Counted from the stretch's first letter, positions 1-5,579 are shown. The stretch is DNA of 5,627 bases from an uncultured Muribaculaceae bacterium (GCA_910586175.1 CAJUIJ010000163.1:1-5627); one strand, 5' to 3'. The notes: generated from the sequence alone by a model not told the origin. Made by a program: numbers and translations.

Positions 1-18
1 TTCCGGATTAATCCGGAA
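1..18 (-). terminator. Perfect 18-bp palindrome after the oxidoreductase operon, possible terminator stem
   Basis: Bases 1-9 and 10-18 are exact reverse complements (TTCCGGATT / AATCCGGAA). In RNA this would fold as a six-base-pair or longer GC-containing hairpin. It lies about 26 nt past the stop codon of the last operon gene, which suits a transcription terminator. The window ends at base 1, so a downstream U-tract cannot be seen and the palindrome may be longer than shown. It could instead be a protein-binding palindrome. Confidence 0.4.
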
Positions 19-44
19 CGCCTTATATTTTTAATAAATTCTTG

Positions 45-581
45 TCAGATTAGCGAGGCTCCCTTTTCGATTGCTTTCTCGTTGAGAGGAATCAGCTTGT
101 GATGGCGTTCGGGGAGTGATTTCTTCAGACCCTTGATGACATTCTCCATGGGAAGCTTGTAGTCCATGGCTTGCAGGAGCGCTCCCATTACCACCATGTT
201 GTATGCCTTGGAGTTGCCGATTTCGAGGGTCGCTTCCATTGCATCGATTGGATAAATCTTGATATCCTCACGGTTAGGACGGTTGTGGATACCGTTGGTA
301 TCGAAAATCAGTGTTCCACCGGGTTTTACCTTTGGAGCGAACTTGTCGAGGCTCTGCTGGTTGAGGGCAACGACGATGTCGTACTGATCGAGGATCGGAG
401 ATGATATCTTGGAGTCAGCGAGGATAACAGTCACGTTGGCAGTGCCACCGCGCTGTTCGGGACCGTAAGAGGGCATCCAGGTAACTTCCTTATCGTCCAT
501 AAGGCCGGAGTAAGCGAGGATTTTACCCATGGAGAGCACACCTTGTCCGCCGAAACCGGCTATGATAATTTCTTCTTTCAT
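45..581 (-). CDS. 2-oxoacid:ferredoxin oxidoreductase, gamma subunit (KorC-type)
   Basis: This 178-residue protein is the gamma subunit of a four-subunit 2-oxoacid:ferredoxin oxidoreductase (POR gamma domain family). The complex oxidatively decarboxylates a 2-oxoacid to its acyl-CoA, and gamma is part of the catalytic core with alpha and beta. The N-terminus carries the family's glycine-rich signature GFGGQGV (residues 9-15). Further on come the typical PSYGPEQRGG segment and a C-terminal NMVVMGALLQA helix region. The ATG at 581 puts the glycine motif at its usual distance from the N-terminus. The start lies 18 nt after the beta-subunit stop, and it is the last gene of a delta-alpha-beta-gamma operon, so it is almost certainly co-transcribed. 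Its length is normal for a stand-alone gamma subunit. KEGG-style naming would be korC. No symbol is given because the substrate, and so kor versus vor, is unresolved. Confidence 0.92.
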   Translation of the reverse strand: MKEEIIIAGFGGQGVLSMGKILAYSGLMDDKEVTWMPSYGPEQRGGTANVTVILADSKISSPILDQYDIVVALNQQSLDKFAPKVKPGGTLIFDTNGIHNRPNREDIKIYPIDAMEATLEIGNSKAYNMVVMGALLQAMDYKLPMENVIKGLKKSLPERHHKLIPLNEKAIEKGASLI

Positions 582-599
582 GATGAAGTGTGATTTCGG

Positions 600-1361
600 T
601 TAAATGTTTTTGAGGTCTCCTAACGGATATTTGGGGAACATGTTCTCTTCCATCCATTTGTTGGCCATTTCGGGAGAGAGTTTCCAGCCGGAGTTGCAGG
701 TGGCGACCACTTCGACCACGCTTGTGCCTTTCTTTGCGAGGGCATTTTCGAAAGCCTTCTTGAGGGCAGCTTTTGTCTTGCGCACTGCGGCGGGAGTGTG
801 TACAGCCTGACGGGTCACGTAGCAAGTGCCGTCGAGAATGGCCATAAGATTTGTGATCTCGAGTGGATGTCCGTTTAGGTCAACGCGACGACCATAGGGG
901 GTAGTGGCTGTTTTCTGGCCAATAAGGGTAGTGGGAGCCATCTGACCGCCGGTCATGCCGTAAATGGCGTTGTTTACGAAGATCATGACGATATTCTCAC
1001 CACGGTTGGCTGCGTGGATTGACTCGGCTGTGCCGATAGCCGACATGTCGCCGTCGCCCTGATAGGTGAACACGACATTCTCGGGGTAAAGGCGGGATGC
1101 GGCGGTCGCTACTGCCGGAGCACGACCGTGAGCGGCTTCAATCCAGTCTACGTCGATATAGTTGTAAGCGAACACGGCGCAGCCTACGGGAGAAACACCG
1201 ACAGTACGGTCGGTGAGGCCCATTTCGGCAATAACCTCGGCGAGGAGCTTGTGAATCACGCCATGCGAGCAGCCCGGGCAATAGTGCATGTGAACCTGCT
1301 CGAGAAGTTCGGGTTTGCAGTAAACCTTATTTTCTTCTTTGATGATTTCTTCTATATTCAT
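600..1361 (-). CDS. 2-oxoacid:ferredoxin oxidoreductase, beta subunit, thiamine diphosphate-binding (KorB-type)
   Basis: This 253-residue beta subunit binds thiamine diphosphate and a proximal [4Fe-4S] cluster, making the active site with the alpha subunit. The TPP/Mg motif runs from GDG (residues 102-104) to NN (130-131), followed by the conserved GMTGGQ (135-140). Cysteines C28 and C31 (in YCPGCSHG), C61 (in PVGCA) and C222 (in ATCNSGW) match the spacing pattern of the four cluster ligands known from structures of two-subunit homologues. By that comparison the cluster site looks intact. The gene starts 12 nt after the alpha stop and ends 18 nt before gamma. KEGG-style naming would be korB. 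Length is in the normal range for the short beta subunits of this enzyme group. Function as a 2-oxoacid oxidoreductase beta subunit is secure. Substrate choice is not. Confidence 0.94.
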   Translation of the reverse strand: MNIEEIIKEENKVYCKPELLEQVHMHYCPGCSHGVIHKLLAEVIAEMGLTDRTVGVSPVGCAVFAYNYIDVDWIEAAHGRAPAVATAASRLYPENVVFTYQGDGDMSAIGTAESIHAANRGENIVMIFVNNAIYGMTGGQMAPTTLIGQKTATTPYGRRVDLNGHPLEITNLMAILDGTCYVTRQAVHTPAAVRKTKAALKKAFENALAKKGTSVVEVVATCNSGWKLSPEMANKWMEENMFPKYPLGDLKNI

Positions 1362-1373
1362 TTTCGAGCGAGA

Positions 1374-2459
1374 TTAACGGTTTATAATTTTGTTTTTGAG
1401 GGCATCGACGATTTCGTTGGGGCTTGGGATTATGCCACCGAGTCGACCGAAATGCTCCACGGGGAGAGAGTCGTGCACGGCGAGACGCACATCTTCGATC
1501 ATCTGGCCGGCGTTAAGCTCGACAACGAGGGCACCTTTCTTTCCGGCGGCAGCCTTTGCAACGGCCTCTGTGGGGAAGGGCCAAAGTGTGATAGGACGGA
1601 TTATACCGACCTTTATACCCTCTTCGGCAGCGAGTTCGCGAGCTTTGTCGCATATACGGGCCACTGTACCGAAAGCGACCATGATATAGTCTGCATCCTC
1701 GACACCGATTTCTTCCCAGCGGCATTCGTCGCGTTCGATGGTGCGGTAGCGCTCCTGAAGCATATCGTTGATGACTTCCATCTTGGAAGACTCGAGTTCG
1801 AGCGATGTAATGACATTACGCTTGCGGCCGTTCTTGCGGCCATCGGCAGCCCATGGGCACTGCTTGCGGATTTCCTCGTCGGTGCGACGCGGGCGCTGTT
1901 CGGGAAGCTGGACTTTCTCCATCATCTGGCCCACGATGCCGTCTGCGAGAATCATAACGGGGTTGGTATACTTGAAAGCGAGGTCGAAGCCGAGACCTAC
2001 GAAGTCAACCATTTCCTGGACAGAAGAGGGAGCGAGCACGATAAGATGATAGTCACCGTGGCCGCCACCCTTGGTGGCTTGGAAATAGTCTGCCTGCGAA
2101 GGCTGGATGGTGCCGAGGCCCGGGCCACCGCGCATCACATTGAGAATGAGTGTAGGCAAAGAGGAAGCGGCGATATATGATATGCCTTCCATCATCAGGC
2201 TGATGCCCGGCGATGAAGAGGAAGTCATAACGGCCTTACCGGTGCCGGCACCGCCGTATACCATATTGATTGCGGCGAGTTCGGATTCAGCCTGAAGAAC
2301 CACCATTCCGGTAGATTCCCAGGGGCGAAGTTCGGCGAGAGTCTCGAGAACTTCAGACTGGGGGGTGATTGGGTAACCGAAATAGCCATCGCAGCCGTAG
2401 CGTATAGCGGCGTGCGCGAAAGCCTCGTTACCCTTCATGAGTCTAATCTCTTCTTTCAT
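1374..2459 (-). CDS. vorB: 2-oxoacid:ferredoxin oxidoreductase, alpha subunit (VorB/KorA-type; probable 3-methyl-2-oxobutanoate dehydrogenase subunit)
   Basis: This 361-residue alpha subunit has the pyruvate-ferredoxin-oxidoreductase N-terminal (Pyr) domain over roughly residues 10-190, then a C-terminal transketolase-like domain over about 250-350. Visible signatures are GYPITPQSE (28-36), the acidic segment LQAESELAAIN (55-65) holding the glutamate that activates the TPP ring in this superfamily, TSSSSPG (79-85), and the KVGIIRPITLWPFP stretch near the C-terminus. The gamma domain is not fused to it, unlike the roughly 600-residue KorA fusions. Proteins like this from Bacteroidales are usually named VorB (branched-chain 2-oxoacid, CoA-acylating), but the same family is also labelled korA. 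ATG at 2459 is preferred over the in-frame ATG at codon 8 because the family N-terminus (KEEIRLMKGNEA) covers both. It lies 37 nt after the ferredoxin gene and 12 nt before beta. The symbol follows family usage and does not demonstrate a substrate. Confidence 0.93.
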   Translation of the reverse strand: MKEEIRLMKGNEAFAHAAIRYGCDGYFGYPITPQSEVLETLAELRPWESTGMVVLQAESELAAINMVYGGAGTGKAVMTSSSSPGISLMMEGISYIAASSLPTLILNVMRGGPGLGTIQPSQADYFQATKGGGHGDYHLIVLAPSSVQEMVDFVGLGFDLAFKYTNPVMILADGIVGQMMEKVQLPEQRPRRTDEEIRKQCPWAADGRKNGRKRNVITSLELESSKMEVINDMLQERYRTIERDECRWEEIGVEDADYIMVAFGTVARICDKARELAAEEGIKVGIIRPITLWPFPTEAVAKAAAGKKGALVVELNAGQMIEDVRLAVHDSLPVEHFGRLGGIIPSPNEIVDALKNKIINR

Positions 2460-2496
2460 AAGTTGTGTTTTCTTGATTAGATTTGATGGGAGTTAG

Positions 2497-2727
2497 TTAC
2501 TTTTCGACCTTGCGATAGACTTCAATACAAGCGTCGGGGCATACCCAGGCGCAAGACGCGCAACCGGTACAAGAATCGGGATTTGCCATGTAGGCGTAAT
2601 GATAGCCACGGTCGTTGACTTCATTAGGCTGCAAAGACAAAGTGTTGGTGGGGCATGCTACCACACATAGGTTGCAACCCTTGCATCGTTCGATATTAAC
2701 GACGACAGCTCCTCTTACTTTTGCCAT
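2497..2727 (-). CDS. 2-oxoacid:ferredoxin oxidoreductase, delta subunit, 2x[4Fe-4S] ferredoxin (KorD-type)
   Basis: This 76-residue bacterial-type ferredoxin is the electron-transfer (delta) subunit of the oxidoreductase encoded just downstream. It contains two CxxCxxCxxxCP motifs, at residues 15-26 (C15, C18, C21, C25) and 53-64 (C53, C56, C59, C63). By the usual pattern the fourth cysteine of each motif ligates the other cluster. The spacer between motifs (about residues 27-52, with NEVNDRGYHYAY) is typical of KorD/VorD subunits rather than of free clostridial ferredoxins. It is the first gene of the operon, with a recognisable promoter box about 80 nt upstream and a leader of roughly 70 nt. 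The start at ATG 2727 gives the expected short N-terminal strand before the first cysteine. KEGG-style naming would be korD. Confidence 0.92.
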   Translation of the reverse strand: MAKVRGAVVVNIERCKGCNLCVVACPTNTLSLQPNEVNDRGYHYAYMANPDSCTGCASCAWVCPDACIEVYRKVEK

Positions 2728-2805
2728 TATTGTGTTTTTTTGGTTTATAAAAGAACTCTTGAGGCAATTTTGTGCCTATGGGAGTAAGGTTAGGGACTTT
2801 GGTTA

Positions 2806-2813
2806 CAAAGGTA
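2806..2813 (-). promoter_or_regulatory. Putative Bacteroidetes-type -7 box for the 2-oxoacid oxidoreductase operon
   Basis: On the minus strand these bases read TACCTTTG, an exact match to the Bacteroidetes sigma-ABfr -7 consensus TAnnTTTG. The box sits 79 nt upstream of the delta-subunit ATG. No clear TTTG -33 element is seen at the expected spacing, although the upstream DNA is strongly A/T-rich. The start point would be near 2800, giving a leader of about 70 nt. The box overlaps a small perfect inverted repeat (2797-2810, CTTTG-GTTA-CAAAG). Confidence 0.6.
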
Positions 2814-2879
2814 AATAAAAAAATGAAAAGATGATAGTAAAAGCTAAACTAAAAAAGATGTTTAAGAACATATTTTTCT

Positions 2880-3081
2880 CGCGCTTTGCGCTCGCACACC
2901 TCCAAAACCGCAATGCAGCTTACGGGTGCTTTGCGCTCGCACAGAACAAAAGCTGCGGACGGTGTTGGCTTTTCATTTTTACTTTTGGCCCTGTGGCCTC
3001 AGGCTTTTAGCGTTGCCTTATACTTCCGCTTTTCAGACCGGCTTTCGGACTCGCTTTCGGGCTTCCGCCCTCTCACTACAC
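2880..3081 (+). repeat. Dispersed intergenic element, copy A (long form)
   Basis: The first 42 bases (2880-2921) match 5458-5499 at 39 of 42 positions without gaps. Copy A then has a middle of about 120 bp not found in copy B. It ends in a tail (about 3041-3081) that resembles the end of copy B (about 5516-5552), sharing the order TTCGGAC, TTCGG-like and TCTCAC. Within the element a 16-base piece of the head recurs exactly (2883-2898 and 2928-2943). No protein is recognised on either strand. The element lies in a gene-free gap of about 585 bp between frr and the oxidoreductase operon. Its head points toward that operon's promoter, about 65 bp away. The orientation label is arbitrary. The family name and genome copy number are unknown from this window. 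Confidence 0.65.
2883..2943 (+). repeat. 16-bp exact direct repeat inside element A
   Basis: GCTTTGCGCTCGCACA occurs at 2883-2898 and again at 2928-2943, a 45-bp period. After each copy the sequences stay loosely similar, with an AAAA run and then a GC-rich GCTGC/CCGC-like stretch. This suggests an old partial duplication of the element's head rather than chance. Confidence 0.7.
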
Positions 3082-3110
3082 CACGATCACATGCGACAAT
3101 AAAGTTGGGC

Positions 3111-3250
3111 GAGAGACGAAAGATAAGACTCGAGGAGAGAAAGGAGAAAGAGACTGAGGGGCAGAGAAGAGACTGAAAAGAAGGAAATAGAACCGGGAAA
3201 TAGAGAGGAGATATGAGAGGAGATATGAGAGGAGATGGGAGAAGAAATCG
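3111..3250 (+). other. Polypurine-rich intergenic tract
   Basis: By hand count, 119 of these 140 bases are purines on the plus strand (85%), with many GAGA/GGAGA runs. The minus strand, read through from frr, would be strongly C/U-rich. No coding signature is visible. The tract directly follows the tail of element A, and a shorter purine-rich stretch likewise follows element B. It may be structural (polypurine/polypyrimidine DNA) or simply decayed repeat. Confidence 0.6.
3203..3238 (+). repeat. Three-copy 12-bp tandem repeat
   Basis: The unit GAGAGGAGATAT is present exactly at 3203-3214 and 3215-3226. It appears a third time at 3227-3238 with its last two bases changed to GG. The array lies inside the polypurine tract and is probably prone to slippage, so its copy number may vary between strains. 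Confidence 0.85.
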
Positions 3251-3278
3251 GTTATCGGATAAGGGAGGGGGAATTTGT

Positions 3279-3303
3279 AAGGCCGCCTTTTTGGGGCGGC
3301 CTT
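3279..3303 (-). terminator. GC-rich hairpin after frr, probable terminator
   Basis: A 9-bp perfect stem (3279-3287 AAGGCCGCC with 3295-3303 GGCGGCCTT) encloses a 7-base loop and starts 9 nt past the frr stop codon. On the minus strand the stem is followed by ACAAATTC, so there is no real U-tract. Position and stability favour a terminator or 3'-end-stabilising hairpin for the pyrH-frr transcript, but intrinsic termination could be inefficient. Confidence 0.65.
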
Positions 3304-3312
3304 CGGTGTCTT

Positions 3313-3870
3313 TTAGACTGTCAGTATTTCTTTTTCTTTTTCGGCGAAGATTGTGTCTATTTTCTTCATGTATTTGTCGTGGAGCTTCTGGACATCGGCT
3401 TCGGCATCTTTCTCGGCGTCTTCGCTCAGACCTTGCTTGATTTCCTTTTTAAGGCCTTCTATTGCCTCTCGGCGTGCGTTGCGCACTGAAACCTTTGCTG
3501 TTTCTGCTTCAGCCTTGCTCTGCTTGACGAGCTGCTTGCGGCGGTCTTCGGTGAGTGGCGGTATTGAAAGGCGTATCACTTCACCGTTGTTTTCGGGGGT
3601 TATGCCGAGTTCGGAGTTGATTATGGCTTTCTCTATTTCCTTGAACATTGATTTTTCCCAAGGAGTGATGGCGATTGTCCGCGCATCAGGCACGGAGACA
3701 TTAGCTACATTGCTGATGGGGGCCTGGGAGCCGTAGTAGTCTACGCGGATGCCGTCGAGAAGTCGAGCGGAAGCTTTGCCGGCACGGATATGAGAGAGGG
3801 TGTCGTCGAGATATTCCACGGCGAGCTGCATGGAGTCATCGGCATTCTGGAGATATTCTTTTACTTCCAT
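3313..3870 (-). CDS. frr: Ribosome recycling factor
   Basis: This 185-residue cytoplasmic protein, with elongation factor G, splits the post-termination ribosome so that subunits can be reused. The length equals that of the E. coli protein. Visible family hallmarks are RAGKAS (29-34), the LLDGIRVDYYGSQAPI segment (37-52), IPPLTEDRRKQLVK (103-116) and the arginine-rich SVRNARREA (128-136). The charged, heptad-like N- and C-terminal stretches form the three-helix bundle, and domain II lies between them at about residues 30-105. The start ATG at 3870 is 14 nt after the pyrH stop, an arrangement found very widely in bacteria, so the two genes are surely co-transcribed. A GC-rich hairpin follows the stop. 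Nothing is odd in the sequence. Confidence 0.97.
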   Translation of the reverse strand: MEVKEYLQNADDSMQLAVEYLDDTLSHIRAGKASARLLDGIRVDYYGSQAPISNVANVSVPDARTIAITPWEKSMFKEIEKAIINSELGITPENNGEVIRLSIPPLTEDRRKQLVKQSKAEAETAKVSVRNARREAIEGLKKEIKQGLSEDAEKDAEADVQKLHDKYMKKIDTIFAEKEKEILTV

Positions 3871-3884
3871 AATATAATGTGTTG

Positions 3885-4592
3885 TTAGAGGGTTACTAAT
3901 GTGCCAACCGGTTCGTCTTCGAGGGCGCGTTTGAGGTTGCCCGGTATGTCCATGTTGAAGACATAAATCGGCATTTTGTTTTCCTTGCAGAGGGCCGTGG
4001 CGGTGAGATCCATAACCTTGAGACCACGGGCGAGGACTTCATCGTACGATATTTCGTTGAATTTTACTGCATTGGGGTCTTTTTCGGGGTCAGCTGTGTA
4101 TACACCGTCGACACGTGTGCCTTTCATCATCACTTCAGCTTCGATTTCTATGGCGCGTAGAGCGGAGCCGGTGTCGGTGGTGAAGTAAGGATTGCCGGTG
4201 CCACAAGAGATTATTGCGACTCCGCCGTTTTGTATTGTCTCAATGGCTTTCCATTTGGAGTATGGCTCGCCGATGGGGAACATTCCGATGGCAGTAAGCA
4301 CCTTAGCGGGCTGGCCGATTGCCTCGAGGGCTGAGCTGAGAGCGAGCGAATTGATTACGGTGGCAAGCATTCCCATCTGGTCACCTTTGACGCGATCGAA
4401 GCCTTCGGAGGCACCGGAAAGGCCACGGAATATGTTTCCACCGCCTATTACGATACCGATCTGGACGCCTGCATCGACCATTTGCTTGATTTGGGCAGCG
4501 TATTGGTTAAGGCGGTTAGTATCAATGCCGTGTCCTTGTGCTCCGGCGAGCGATTCGCCTGACAATTTTAGTAATATTCTTTTGAATTTCAT
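3885..4592 (-). CDS. pyrH: Uridylate (UMP) kinase
   Basis: This 235-residue member of the amino-acid-kinase fold phosphorylates UMP to UDP with ATP in pyrimidine nucleotide synthesis. In bacteria it is a hexamer, typically inhibited by UTP and often activated by GTP. Motifs present are KLSGE (9-13), VIGGGNIFRG (48-57), GDQMGMLAT (70-78) in the UMP-site region, GTGNPYFTTDTG (131-142), and MMKGTRVDGVYTADP (155-169), the ATP-site loop. Length is typical. The ATG at 4592 places KLSGE at its normal distance from the N-terminus. It is first in a two-gene unit with frr. A strong terminator 64 nt upstream separates it from the sirtuin gene, and a promoter-like box lies about 20 nt before the start. 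Confidence 0.97.
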   Translation of the reverse strand: MKFKRILLKLSGESLAGAQGHGIDTNRLNQYAAQIKQMVDAGVQIGIVIGGGNIFRGLSGASEGFDRVKGDQMGMLATVINSLALSSALEAIGQPAKVLTAIGMFPIGEPYSKWKAIETIQNGGVAIISCGTGNPYFTTDTGSALRAIEIEAEVMMKGTRVDGVYTADPEKDPNAVKFNEISYDEVLARGLKVMDLTATALCKENKMPIYVFNMDIPGNLKRALEDEPVGTLVTL

Positions 4593-4612
4593 TTTATAAC
4601 GGTTGATGAGTG

Positions 4613-4620
4613 TAAAGATA
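4613..4620 (-). promoter_or_regulatory. Putative -7 box for pyrH-frr
   Basis: The minus strand reads TATCTTTA, which differs from the Bacteroidetes consensus TAnnTTTG only at the last base. It lies 20 nt upstream of the pyrH ATG and downstream of the sirtuin terminator, the only place a pyrH promoter could fit in this short gap. The leader would be only about 10-15 nt. No convincing -33 TTTG is seen. Confidence 0.45.
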
Positions 4621-4655
4621 AGGTAAATTTTTGGGATTTGGAAATTTTTGTGGAT

Positions 4656-4695
4656 AAAAAAGTAAACCTCCGCCCGTTGCAGTGAGAGCGGAGGT
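4656..4695 (-). terminator. Rho-independent terminator of the sirtuin gene
   Basis: On the minus strand an 8-bp perfect GC-rich stem (ACCTCCGC, 4695-4688, with GCGGAGGT, 4673-4666) closes a 14-nt loop. It is followed at once by the T-rich run TTTACTTTTTT. It begins 44 nt after the sirtuin stop codon. This is a classical intrinsic terminator and separates the sirtuin from pyrH-frr. Confidence 0.85.
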
Positions 4696-4739
4696 GGTAT
4701 CGTTTCTTGGGTGGTGGGGAGGAGGAATACTACGGGGTG

Positions 4740-5438
4740 TCAGTCTTTTATCAGCATGTTTGCGAGGGTTTGCATGCCTGCTGTTGCCTTCTGGGGTATT
4801 ACTGTGACGCCGTGGAATGCTGAGGTGTCGGCAGGATTGGGGTCAATATAGTAGATTGGGACGCCGGGGTGTACGTAATTGATTAGAGCTGCTGCGGGAT
4901 AGACCACGAGCGAGGTGCCTATCACCACGAAGATATCGGCTTTTTCTACTATATTGATGGCTTTTTCCATGTTGGGCACCGGCTCCTGGAAGAAGACGAT
5001 GTGTGGACGCATGGGGTGGCCGTTGCGGCCACGGGTTTCGGGCGCTGTTTCGAGGTGGTCTATATCGAGGGGTTCGGTATAGTTGGGGTCGATTGTGGAG
5101 CGCATTTTCATCAATTCGCCGTGCAGGTGCAGGATCTTAGATGAGCCTGCGCGTTCGTGCAGATCGTCTACGTTTTGGGTAATAATATAGACATCGAAAT
5201 GGCGTTCGAGGTCAACGAGCGCTTTGTGGGCGGCGCTAGGCGAGGCGTTGACGAGCTGCCGGCGCCGGTCGTTGTAGAACTTGTGCACGAGGGCTGGGTC
5301 GCGTCGGAAGCCGTCGGCCGAGCATACTTGCATCACCGGGTAGTTTTCCCAGAGTCCGTCTGCATCTCTAAATGTCTTTATGCCTGACTCGGCGCTTATG
5401 CCGGCGCCTGTCGATACTACTAAGATTGGTTTTTTCAT
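4740..5438 (-). CDS. cobB: SIR2-family NAD-dependent protein deacylase (class III / CobB-like), lacking zinc-ribbon cysteines
   Basis: This 232-residue sirtuin removes acyl groups from lysines using NAD+, releasing nicotinamide and O-acyl-ADP-ribose. The NAD site is intact: GAGISAESGIKTFRD (11-25), TQNVDDLHERAG (87-98), GTSLVVYPAA (174-183) and DPNP (199-202). The catalytic histidine is H106 in LHLHGEL. Y55 and R58 in FYNDRRRQL match the Tyr/Arg pair that binds succinyl and malonyl groups in SIRT5 and E. coli CobB, so desuccinylase or demalonylase activity is a reasonable inference. The segment after HGEL (about 109-150), where the zinc ribbon normally sits, has no cysteine; the only cysteine in the protein is C39. 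ATG at 5438 is chosen because MKKPILVVSTGAG is a natural family N-terminus. The in-frame ATG at 5483 would add 15 residues drawn mostly from a repeat. It is monocistronic within this window, with its own terminator. No promoter was recognised upstream. Confidence 0.93.
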   Translation of the reverse strand: MKKPILVVSTGAGISAESGIKTFRDADGLWENYPVMQVCSADGFRRDPALVHKFYNDRRRQLVNASPSAAHKALVDLERHFDVYIITQNVDDLHERAGSSKILHLHGELMKMRSTIDPNYTEPLDIDHLETAPETRGRNGHPMRPHIVFFQEPVPNMEKAINIVEKADIFVVIGTSLVVYPAAALINYVHPGVPIYYIDPNPADTSAFHGVTVIPQKATAGMQTLANMLIKD

Positions 5439-5457
5439 GATTATTTTTTTTGATTTT

Positions 5458-5552
5458 CGCGCTTTGCGCTCACACGCCTCCAAAACCGCTATGCAGCTTT
5501 TTGCTTATCGGGATTGCTTCGGACATGTGTTCGGACTTCGGATCTCACACAA
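5458..5552 (+). repeat. Dispersed intergenic element, copy B (short form)
   Basis: Bases 5458-5499 match the head of copy A (2880-2921) at 39 of 42 positions. A short linker follows, then a tail (about 5516-5552) like that of copy A, so copy B looks like an internally shortened version in the same orientation. A diverged echo of the head, beginning CTCACAC and ending TTTGCAG, overlaps the tail at about 5544-5568. The element begins only 19 nt upstream of the sirtuin ATG, so it must supply or lie beside that gene's leader or promoter. No TAnnTTTG box is recognisable between 5439 and the window end. Confidence 0.65.
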
Positions 5553-5579
5553 CTCCAAGACTTTGCAGAAAAGGGGAGA

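Noticed and set aside
523..825. Minus-strand open frame of 100 codons across the beta/gamma junction
   Set aside because: An out-of-frame shadow of two convincing genes, with no motif.
1128..2180. Plus-strand open frame of 350 codons antisense to the alpha and beta subunit genes
   Set aside because: It spans two well-supported genes on the opposite strand, shows no recognisable domain or motif, and is explained by codon bias of the real genes.
2762..2777. Small hairpin (AGGCA / TGCCT, 6-base loop) in the oxidoreductase operon leader
   Set aside because: Only five base pairs, with no U-tract and no riboswitch-like context. Easily due to chance.
2886..3176. Plus-strand open frame of 96 codons through element A
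   Set aside because: It needs a TTG start, has low-complexity ends running into the polypurine tract, and matches no known protein. Kept only as a hypothesis in the findings.
3203..3238. Tandem repeats considered as a CRISPR array
   Set aside because: The units are 12 bp and directly adjacent with no spacers, and no cas gene is present.
3213..3489. Plus-strand open frames preceded by AGGAG-like sequence
   Set aside because: The Shine-Dalgarno-like text is simply the GAGAGGAGATAT tandem repeat. The frames run antisense into frr and show no protein family features.
5439..5483. Longer sirtuin start at 5483 adding 15 residues
   Set aside because: The extension comes mostly from the dispersed repeat and its A/T-rich flank, while the family N-terminus begins naturally at 5438.
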